Positions 47,899-57,528 of a stretch of 64,000 bases of DNA are shown here, piece by piece. The number at the start of each line of letters is the position of its first letter. Within the stretch, counting starts at the first letter, position 1. The translations under genes and the position numbers were made by a program. The notes beneath the pieces were generated by a model. That model was given only the letters and a program-made list of their open reading frames with translations. It did not search any database and was not told the DNA's origin. Source of the DNA: Spinellus fusiger (Eukaryota > Mucoromycota > Mucoromycetes > Mucorales > Phycomycetaceae); contig JALLLS010000058.1 in the NCBI GenBank assembly GCA_025094145.1, forward strand, positions 62,001 to 126,000, read 5' to 3'.

Positions 47899-50022
47899 GA
47901 GGAAAATGGAGTGATACAAAGGGGGGATAGGAAGAAAGTATTCAAAAGTCAGCTGTTTTGTAGATGTGAGTTATATTGAAAACTAGGCATTCGCTTGCGT
48001 CATGATCCCAACGAAAAGAAGGGAAAAAAGGTCCTATTTCAAAGCCTGCTTGTGGTTTATTATTGATTCCATTGGAGGAGATTTCGCTTAACAAAAAAAA
48101 AAAGACTAAAAATTTATTCACACTTTTTGCTGCCTGTCTTGGCATGACACTGTTTGCATGACTGGGATAGAAAGGCAAAAAGGCAAAAAAAAGAAAGTAC
48201 AAAGGTAACTAGGGGGAAAAAGGTAATATAAAGCATTGAGGTTGTACAGCTTAAACTTGCTATTGAGCTGTGGTTGGAATTCAGCTATGCCTCTCGTTTC
48301 TTATACAGGAAAACAAAAAGGAAATGGTCTGTGCGAAGTATAAAGTTAAAAGCAAGTAAGAAGATGAATAAGGTAAATAATAAACAGTAAACAATAAACA
48401 ATAGGCATGAATATATCATTCTTTGTTGGAATGGGCGAACACTCTTTGTGCTTCTTGTGGTAGACTGTGTTTTTGTGGTTGGGTTTGTCTGCTTGTACAT
48501 TTGTAGAATAGAGTAAGAGCAGTACTATTGAAACAAAGACAAACAATCAAACAAAACCTTAATCACTTAGCAAATAGCATTTTTACAGATACAAAAGTAG
48601 AATGGATCATTCAATAGAAGAGGTAAACAGCTATACCTATTGGCTGTTAAAGACGTATGAATCAGATCACATGCAGTCCCACTTGCGCTAAATAAACAGC
48701 ACTCATGCTCTCTCTATGCTCTCTGTACTCTGATCTTAAGAGGTGAAGTGTTTCTATGTTTATCTTAATTGTTCAAACGATCTCATAGGGTGGCTAATAT
48801 GCCCAATGTGTGAATAGCAAACCACACCCAAAAATAAAATAAAAATACTTTGAACTGTACTCTGATCTTCTAAGCATGGTCACTGTTTGTATGCTTATGA
48901 AGATGCTTAGTAAAAAGAAGTACAGTATAAGACGGATACTATTCCTTCTATCTCCTATATCCACTTTCATTCCGTGTTTACCACAAGACACATCAATAAA
49001 TGGGATACATCTTGTGTATTCATAGAGTGACATGAGCCATAATAAAATGATAGAATAGAAATACACCTGATTGAACCTTCTTTATAGTTTCACTGTGTTT
49101 TATGACTCTTTCTCGATAGGCAAACCATTCTACACTTCAGAGATACATTATAAAGAGTGAAGGAGTAGAAATCAGTATAATGAAAGTATTAAATATGCTA
49201 TAGCACTAAAGAACACATACAAAGAAGTCAAGTTAAAAGAAGGAGCGTACTAAATAAAATAATGTTTAGGTAGAGTTACTATTCTACTACAAGAAGTAGA
49301 AAAAGAAAAAGAAAAAACAAGCTACAATAGAATACAGTGGTATTATTATTTGTCTATTTGACTTGACTGGTTTTCCATAAGGTACTCTCTTTTAACTCTA
49401 CTTATCTTTGTGGCCACAAGATAGCACTCATGTGTTCACACATTGATGATCCATAAGAGACACCGATTCTATACTAAATGAGTACACTATAGAAATTGGT
49501 GATTGATTACAGTTGTAAGTATCATACTTGACAAAAAGAAAATGCACAGAAAACATGACGCTGAATGTTGAATGAAAATATAGATGGAATTAAGTGATTT
49601 ACTTTCCTATAAAGTCCAAGAATTACAAAACATAATATTTTAACGTCTATCGATGAGATCATCAGGACGCTTTTCTTTGTAGGGAGAAGACACATATTAT
49701 TATTATTATTATTACTATCTCTGTCTATTCTAAAGAAGAAAATAAAAGATGAAATACATCAAGCACAATTACCAGAAGCAGTCAACAGCCCCTGATATTA
49801 TGATAACAGTGTACAGTCTTCTGCAACTATGAACTTTTAGACAGATGGATTTTATTAAACAGTATTTTAATTGTTCTCTCTATTTAATCATCAAAAATAT
49901 ACGCCACAATCTATATAAAAGATCTCATTAACGCATGATGTAGTACTTGCGTGGTAAAATAAGCTTGCTTACTGAATGGGTTTATTAAATTATGCTACGC
50001 CATAGGACATGGATGCTATCAA
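47899..50022. other. Intergenic region
   Basis: About 2.1 kb. The minus-strand open frames at 47942-49066 are hydrophobic, low-complexity and unsupported. It contains the second copy of the dispersed repeat (48745-48855) and an (ATT)n run at about 49694-49712. Confidence 0.5.
48745..48855. repeat. Dispersed repeat, copy 2 (see 28685-28790)
   Basis: Same orientation as copy 1 and collinear over its whole length, with point differences and small indels. Both copies are in non-coding AT-rich DNA 20 kb apart. Confidence 0.85.
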
Positions 50023-51812
50023 TACACACCTAAAGATTTTTGGGATATGAAAGTAAATACACGGACAATACAATAAGACTCTTCTTCTTATTGGCTGATG
50101 TGTTTGAAAAAGAGTATTTTCATAAAGTATTGACATTTTTGGGAAATAAAATAGTGTAGAAATGTAGTATGGTTCAAAAAAGAGTTGTGTATCTTGGTTT
50201 AGTGCAGCGATAACTAGACTGGATTCTTTCTTTTTGTTTTTGATTTTTGATGTTTTAGTGGGTCAGATACTAGCTAGATGTTTGTCTGATTGTTGTTGAT
50301 TAATAAAGATCAAAGGCTTCATTCTAAGAAATGGGATTAAGCTATTGACATTCTGGTTTTCCATAGCAGAAGTACTTTCATTTGAATAATTAGTTATGCA
50401 ACATTGGGGTAACTATGACTCTCTCCTCGAGGTATCTTGCAAACATTTCACAATTGACTGTTGAAGATGTATGTCCTGATAGATACATCGGCTTCTATTC
50501 AATACAAGTGATTGAGTTCTTCACTGCTATCATCTTCAGAGCACGTTCCATGAAGAAAAGATAAAAGATGGGTTGACCTTTTTTCTTTTTATACTTTTTC
50601 TGCTTTATAACTGGTTTCCACATGCCACTGATTCAATCCGTGATTTGAAAACCAAGAAGTTGTGCCAAGGCATAAAGCTTGTATCTCTACCAATGGAAAC
50701 TGTGAATTCCACGGGTTTTCTATGCACATATACAGTCCCATACAATAAGTGAGTGGACAGCAATTTTTTATTTTTATTTTATTATTTTCTTTTGGAAAAT
50801 AAAAGCATATCCATCAGTCAAAGATATTTATAGTAAAGGATTCATGGAATAACACAGGATTCAGAATAGTTGTTCTTTAGATGATTGTCTACATTATTAT
50901 TATAGAAACATTGCTCAGTACTTTGTAACAGAGTCTATTTTTAATCACTCTAGTCCCTTTATCATTGCCCACAATTGTAAAATAGAATTCGTCAGACCAA
51001 ACAACCTTGTTTTCACATCATTCATATTTCTCAAATGAAGTGTAATTATTTGCATAGGGTCTCTGCAAACAGACAAAATAATCTCCAGTTTTGAAGTAGA
51101 TAAGCATAACTGAACAAGGCAATGTGCTATTATTAACAATGCAAAGCAATAGAAGGAGGTGGTAGATACCACCAAAGGCTATTTTTGAGATATATATATA
51201 TATAAAAGGTAAGCAGCGTCTTCATCTGGGCTTGATCTCACTATAGTCCACAAGAAATAGTACTGACCCCTCTTCTTCTAATAGATAGTCTATAGCTTAT
51301 TGTTCTCAAGACAAGTATAAAGTACAAGGTAAGCATACTATCTTTCTTGATTGAACCATTAATCTTTCTTGATTGAACCATTAATAATGCACTCTCTTGT
51401 TATTAGATAAGCTAAGACTCTTTCTCAAGTCAGTCTTAGGCGGTCTTCTTCCTTCTGTACTGTCAACTGTGTCTAGGGCATACTTCCAAGCATAGTTATC
51501 TATCTCCCTATAATAACGTATTAGGCTTTTAGGGTGTAGAATCTATTTCAATAAGGAATACATATAGAACAGCAGTAGCTATAGTAGTTGTATATTACTA
51601 GCTATAATGTTATCATAAACAATTTCATTCATCAACACTATATTCTATTAATAATACAATTTGATAGTGAAGTATACTACAAAAGAAAATAATAATTTGG
51701 ATATTTGTAAACCTTTGATCTTAAACAGCGTTACATAAAAGGTGGGGTCTTATTGTGACCTAAAAGGAAGGATTTATCACCGCTTAAAGGCCAGAAAATC
51801 TTTGGGTGCGTA
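50023..51812 (-). mobile_element. TIR element with TACACACC ends, copy 1 (inverted)
   Basis: Starts TACACACCTAAAGATTTTTG and ends with a decayed inverted end (AAAATCTTTGGGTGCGTA). Its left flank is the reverse complement of the right flank of copy 2 (shared ATTGGCT-ATGTGTTT), and its right part at 51400-51800 is the reverse complement of 54708-55090. So it is a full-length copy of the same element lying in reverse. The minus strand keeps a readable stretch, REIDNYAWKYALDTVDSTEG then PPKTDLRK, at about 51500-51420. It is longer than copy 2 because a Tc1-like relic (50731-51180) sits inside. No catalytic motif was recognised. Confidence 0.7.
50731..51180 (-). mobile_element. Nested Tc1-like relic (third family)
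   Basis: The left terminus reads TACAGTCCCATACAATAAGT followed by GAGTGGACAG, a Tc1/mariner-type end with TA. On the minus strand at about 51025-50940, KVVWSDEFYFTIVGNDKGTR is the block around the first catalytic Asp of a Tc1 transposase. Most of the coding region is gone, and the right terminus was not found. Confidence 0.7.
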
Positions 51813-51970
51813 ATTGCAGTCAATAGTCAATGCTAAAATAGGTAGGCAGAGTTTGAAAATGTTTATTTGGACAGCGAAAAGGCCTTTTAAAACATATTAG
51901 CCAATCATAAAAAGTATGTGATTTTATTCACCATTTATTTCCCTATATCTCAAAAATCTTTAGGTGTGTA
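51813..51970 (+). mobile_element. Right-end fragment of a TACACACC-type element
   Basis: Directly follows copy 1. It matches 55790-55906, the right end of copy 2: shared words are GGCAGAGTTT or GCAGAGTTT, GACAGCGAAAAGGCC and TTAGCCAATCATAA, and the end AAAATCTTTAGGTGTGTA. Thus copy 1 and this fragment abut end to end. Confidence 0.75.
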
Positions 51971-53482
51971 TCTTCCAACAACCTCCATAAGTGCGTTGAT
52001 GAGTTTGATCAAGAATAGAGAGTGAGTATAGTAAAGGCTGATATTGATTTAATGTTTTGGTGGATTTATCGTAAGTCATTCCTTTTAATATGGTATTGCC
52101 ATTCAGGAGATATTTCCTGCCTTTGCTGTATGTTTTCTCTTATTGTCTTTTTTTTTTGGTGCTTTCTCCATGGGTATGTTGGGGAGTAGAACATTACTTA
52201 TTTTGCTAAAAGACATAGTTTATGTATTTCTGATTCTACCACTGTCACACAACATGGCAGAGTTCTGAGATGGTGGTTTCTTTAGGCAAATAGAGGAATC
52301 AGGTTTCCAGATTCATGTTATCATTTACTTTCTACTAACTACTTTTTCTCGGGTAATAAGTATCTACTACTAGACATTATAATATCTTTTGCATGACAAA
52401 ATCCAATAAGACACACTTTATTATTCTCTAGATAGTTTACCTGTAGCATGGGTTTATATTAGTTAGTCAGCTGGAGCTACAGAGATAATTAGGGATGAGC
52501 CAGAAGGTTTGGATCTTTTATTGGTTAAGAGGAAATGGATAGCATTGAATAGCATTAAATAGTATCAGTTACTATTTATCATACGTTAATAAGGTTATGT
52601 TGTATATGGTCCAGGCAGCCTTGTTCAATGTTAGCCTATACTCTATACTGATAAAAAGGGCTTTCCAAATAAATACAAGTGATTTATTTTTCTGTACATT
52701 AATATGGAGCAGTAGTGTTTTATTGTGCTTATCATGATATTTTGGTCATTGACTGAGCATGTATTCATAGTCTAACCTAGCTGTCCTGTAGGAAGAAGAA
52801 GAAGAAGTACGTAACTCATAGGATTCTATGACTGGTTCATCTCACTCATTCTTTGTAATAAGCTGTCATTTCTTGGTCATATCACAATGCCACTACTTTC
52901 TGTCTGATTTCTATTATTATTTAGACAGTTAAGATGACCTTTGTACAGATAGCCATGCCCATAACAATCTGTATATCTATTTTGAAGATGGCTCACTCAA
53001 GAGGTTATTGAATATATAATTAGGATGAACCTACTTATTCAAGAAAGTGTTAATACAGCCACATCCAATTAAATTCAATGCTTTAAATATCAGGATGAAA
53101 TATATAGGACATATTCAACATCAAATAAAACACTTTACATTTGATATAGAGGCTTCAAACTTCAGCATACTAAGGCTCAACATCTTGTATTTATCGAAAA
53201 TATAATAATATTATTAATAATATTAATAATACAGTTAATATACTATATACTATGAGGCCACTTCCCTAGGGAATGATGGAGTCATTAGCTGTCCCCTTCC
53301 TCCCAATGATGCCTACGTCACGATCAACCACTCCAAGAAACAGAAAAATATACTTTTGATGCTCCGCCACACACCACACCTCACTCTCTTGCCTGTATTG
53401 AGTGAGGAAGTGTACTTGAAGACTGATTTGTTTATAGAAAAGGAGCGAAAAAACAAAAACAAAAAACAAAAAACAAAAAACA
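51971..53482. other. Intergenic region upstream of the R3H gene
   Basis: AT-rich with no supported gene. A minus-strand open frame at 53266-53772 is the shadow of the R3H gene's first exon plus its promoter. An AAAAACA repeat (about 53452-53480) ends right at the ATG. Confidence 0.5.
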
Positions 53483-54363
53483 ATGGCTGTTGATGATTCT
53501 ATCGTTATTTTTGTCGAGTCAGGTCTGTGGCACTCACAAACTACCCACCAAAGTGCATTTGCTAGTGCATCAGCAACTCTAGTGGCAGGGGCTGTTACCT
53601 CTCCTGTAGAAAGAGGAACTCTCAAACCACTCAAACAGCCCAAAAAGAAAACAGCTGAAAAAGACACTCTTTCCCGGAGATCTAACCTAACCATAGGGAA
53701 AGAGGGCAGTCGAAGAAGACAGCGCTGGGATAACAGTAAGAAAGAAGCCTCTATCTCTTCAAGTCCTGACATGCTCTCCGCTAGACAACTTCTCAGACCA
53801 CCCTACAGCAGTTCTTTGTACAGAAGACCTTCGTCCACCTGGCTATGAGAGAAGAAGCAGAGCCCCTCAGTGGTGTCTACCGGCCCTTGATCAGACAGAA
53901 GCAGAAGCAGAGGCAGAAGCAGTAGTGGTGGTGTCTCACTCACGCACTGCACCACTGTCTCGTCATACACGCAGAGACCTCAAACGGTCTCATCTTCCTA
54001 TGGGCATAGTGTCTACCTATGAAGAACAGATCTTGCATTTTATTCAACAGCAGAAACTTCTTCCTACGGGTTGGAGAGAGGCACACGAATTGTGTCTTGT
54101 ATGGGAGATAAGCGACCGATTTGTACGCTGGTTCGTGCATGCCATGTGTGATTATTATGGACTGGCATCTTTTAGTAAGTGCTTGTCAATAGCAGTCACT
54201 AATAAGGTCTATAGGTAAATCAACAGCCAATGGGCGTCGCGTGACTTTTGTTTGCTATCCACTCCACATAGAAAGTGTTTCGAAACAAGTGCCCAGTGAC
54301 CAAAGAGCTAATGGACAAACACCAAAAACATTATTTGTTGACTATTTACACCACACATCTTAA
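53483..54363 (+). CDS. R3H-domain protein with R3H-associated N-terminal domain
   Basis: Putative nucleic-acid-binding protein. Exons 53483-53735, 53785-54174 and 54215-54363 join in frame to 263 residues. The N terminus is Ser/Thr- and Lys-rich (KPLKQPKKKTAEKDTLSRR). The R3H-associated segment contains RRRQRWDNNNFSD and LRPPGYERRSRAPQWCLPAL. A Glu/Ala tract coded by GCAGAA triplets follows (EAEAEAEA). The C-terminal R3H domain spans EISDRFVRWFVHAMCDYYGL and SKSTANGRRVTFVCYP, with the R...H pair of the motif in RWFVH. It resembles eukaryotic R3H-domain proteins of the R3HDM4 type, whose role is poorly known. The start codon is the first ATG after a long A-rich leader. The gene lies between two copies of a TIR element, but is itself intact. 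Confidence 0.87.
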
Positions 54364-54707
54364 TCTTGGTGCTATTTGTTATTTTGTTATCTTGTTATTT
54401 TGTTATTCTGATATTCTATTATTTTGTTATTCTGATATTCTATTATTTACTATTTTTTTATTCTAATATTTACTATTCTGTTATAGTTTATCCCTCTTTT
54501 TTATTACTATTCATGTTATTGTTGATGTACTATAGACCCTATAGACCCTATAGATATATTAGTACATAAAAAAGCACAATGGCCATTGCTACGACACTGG
54601 CTTGTTCTCCGCTAATATAGAAAGACAGAGTGGGTGACAAAACTAGTAAGCACGCCATTCTCAATTAGCATAAAAAAATAAAAAATAAAAAATAAAAAAG
54701 GGTACTC
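54364..54707. repeat. 3' region of the R3H gene with ATT-rich minisatellite
   Basis: From about 54376 to 54482 a unit like TTATTCTGATATTCTATTATTTTG repeats imperfectly. Its reverse complement forms the larger array at 58912-59100. The (AAAAAT)n run at 54671-54699 abuts the TIR element. Confidence 0.8.
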
Positions 54708-55906
54708 TACACACCAGGAGATTTTTCTGGCCTTTAATCAGTGACACAATCATCCCTTTACGTCCAAAAATATTTTGCCCTTTTATGGAACTGTGTTTAA
54801 AATCAAAAGGTTTGCGTATCCAAATTATTATTTCTTTTTATGGATACCTCAATATCAAATTGTATTATCAGTAAAATATATTATTTATGAATAGAATTGT
54901 TTATTGTAATAGTATAGATAATACTATAGTATAGCTATAGCTACTGCCCAAGTGCATTCCCTTCATAGCAATAGAATATATACCCTAAAGGTCTTGTGCT
55001 TTATCCTTGGGAGATAGATAACTATGCTCAGGAGTATACCCTAGACACTGTTGATAGTATAGAAGACTACCTAAGACTGACTTGAAAGGAGTCTTTACTT
55101 GCCTAATAATAATACATTGAGTGACTTGTGGAATACAATGAGCTCAATCCCTGATAAAGACACTGCTTACCTTTTTATCACTAGAATAGTCCTTGGTAGT
55201 GTCTGTCACTTCCTTTTATTGTTTCTCTTTGTTAATAATAGTATATTACCTTGTTTATTTATGCTCATATTGATGAGTACTTTGGTATCAAGCTGTATGT
55301 GCAGTGTAAGAAATAACAAAAGGAGGGGAGTATCAAAACAAATAATTTTTCTTTCTCTATTCTGGTGACGTATACACTAGCCTCCACCCATAAAACTCAC
55401 AAGTCAAACAATCAACACTCTATTTGCCTTGAGCCTAAAACCCAGTATTAGAAACGATACTTTGTAATCATTAAGCACCACTGTTAATGCCAGTTACAAT
55501 GAGGTAGTTGCTAAAGAGTTTATGGATATTGAGTCAATGAATAGCTATAATTCTCTTAATATAAGCGGGTTTAGTTCTATTTTATGGATAATGATTACTA
55601 AGGCTAATTCAGTGTCCTATAATAAATATTTTCTTAAACATTGTTACGCTGCAAATACTGTGGGCTTATGGATAGCACATTATCTTAAACAATAAATACA
55701 GTGACTGAGTTTTAATTTTGGGGTGATTTTTGTTCTATTTCTTCTCTTTACAGTCAATCGTCACTGCTTAAACAGGTAAGCAGAGTTTAAAATAGTTCAT
55801 TTAGACAGCGAAAAGGCCTTTTTAAACACATTAGCCAATCATAATAATATTAAGATTTTATTCTCAGGTTATTTCTTTATATATCCCAAAAATCTCCTGG
55901 TGTGTA
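54708..55906 (+). mobile_element. TIR element with TACACACC ends, copy 2
   Basis: 1199 bases bounded by a perfect 19-base inverted repeat: TACACACCAGGAGATTTTT at 54708-54726 and its complement at 55888-55906. If the outer TA is the target duplication, the TIR proper begins CACACC, as in TA-inserting elements. Inside, 54964-55090 is related to the coding-like stretch of copy 1 (EIDNYAQEYTLDTVDSIE) but carries stops. There are open stretches at 55099-55368 and about 55490-55695 (SYNEVVAKEFMDIESMNSYN) without a known family. Whether it is autonomous-derived or a MITE-like derivative is unclear. Confidence 0.8.
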
Positions 55907-56014
55907 TTTTCAGTTATTATTTTACTTGCTTATTTTTTGTGTCGATTTAACCACCGACAAGGGGTATTTATACTTCGTTTTACTTGTTTTTCTTATCTAT
56001 TTGTTTACCCTTCA

Positions 56015-57528
56015 ATGGCCAAGGAAACGAGTGCTGCCCACAAAAAAGGCGATGATTTCAATAAGAATGGAGTGCCTAAGCACAGGACAACCATTACAAA
56101 ACTAGACGAGACACTGGACAATGAAATTGTATATGAATTTGGTGGTCCTGTGGGTGTATGTGCCATGATGCTTGGGTTTCCCTCTCTGATGTACTACTTC
56201 TGGGTCTGTCTGGAATACCACCAAGGAAAACTGATATTTCCGGCAGAACTCACTCTGGAAGGCATCAAGTCCTTTATTCTTCATGAGGTGGTGAATAAGG
56301 TGTTGGTAGATGCATTCCCTACATGGACAGCCATCAAAATATACATGGGCTTTATTCTCTTTTCTTTTACCTTGGCCTATGTTATGCCTGGTCCCCTTGT
56401 ACAAGGTCTTCCTATTCCTTCTCTCAAGGGCAAAAAGGTAAGCCAGGAGTGTTTCTCTCCTTTATCTGCAGGAATAAGGAAACTTATCGTAATCTCCTCT
56501 CATTGTAGCTTACCTACCTCTGCAATGGTCTCTCTTCCTGGTATCTTACACTCGTCGTGGCAGCAGGTCTCCATCTCTCTGGTCTCTTCCGCCTTACACA
56601 AATCATTGATAACTTTGGCAGCATTATGTCTGTCGCTATCATCTGGGGATTTACCATGACCATTCTTGTCCAACTCAGCAGCAGTCTTCTCCAAACAACC
56701 CACCGCATGTCAGGCAATCTTTTCTATGACTTCTTCATGGGCTTTCCCTTGAACCCTCGTATTGGACATGTTGATCTTAAGATGTGGGCTGAGATTCGTG
56801 TGCCGTGGCCTATTCTTTTCTTTCTCTCTGTCTCTTGCTTATTGAAGCAGTACGAAACAACCGGCATTGTTACTGCTCCTGCTGTGTTCATGGTCCTTGC
56901 CCACTTCCTGTATGTGAATGCCTGCCAGAAGGGTGAAGAGTGCATTCCTACTTCCTGGGATATCTTTTACGAAAAGGACGGGTTTATGCTTATCTTCTGG
57001 AACATGGCAGGTGTTCCCTTCACCTACTGCTATGCTTCTATTTACCTGATGAAGTACCAACTCACAACTGGACAGGCGATTGTCCACTCCTGGCCCTACA
57101 CCGCCACTCTCTTTGTCACTCTCTTGGTAGCCTACTATATATTTGATACTGGTAACTCACAAAAGAACCGTTTCCGTATGGAGCAGAATGGATCCTACGT
57201 GCCTCGTAAGGCTTTTCCTCAATTGCCATGGGGCCATATCAAGAACCCTAGCTACATCCAGACCTCTCACGGCAACTTGCTGCTGACCTCTGGTTGGTGG
57301 GGTATTGTCCGTAAACCTCACTATACTGCTGACTTGACAATGTCGCTGTGCTGGGGTTTAATTACTGGTACAGGCTCCTTCCTGCCCTACTTTTACTTTT
57401 GCTTCTTTGTCACTGTGCTTACTCACCGCACTACCCGTGATATGGAGCGCTGTGAAAAGAAGTATGGCAAGGACTGGGAGAGATACTGCGAAAGAGTCCC
57501 CTATATCTTTATTCCCTATGTATTCTAA
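56015..57528 (+). CDS. ERG4: Delta(24(28))-sterol reductase
   Basis: Membrane enzyme of the ER that reduces the C24(28) double bond with NADPH in the last step of ergosterol synthesis. Exons 56015-56437 and 56509-57528 give 480 residues, the family size. Strong family blocks: NEIVYEFGGPVGVCAMMLGF near residue 36, SGNLFYDFFMGFPLNPRIG, DLKMWAEIRVPW, NACQKGEECIPTSWDI, YEKDGFMLIFWNMAGVPFTY, FDTGNSQKNRFR, KPHYTADLTMSLCWGL, and the C-terminal KKYGKDWERYCERVPYIFIP, which belongs to the ERG4/ERG24 signature. Several hydrophobic helices are visible. The start MAKETSAAHKKG follows a short leader; upstream in-frame codons run into the transposon flank. The right TIR of the element at 54708-55906 is only 109 bases before the ATG, so the promoter must be very short or partly inside that element. 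Confidence 0.95.

Noticed and set aside
53266..53772. 168-residue open frame on the minus strand
   Set aside because: It overlaps the first exon of the R3H gene and its A-rich leader in antisense; the plus-strand gene is supported by domains and splicing.
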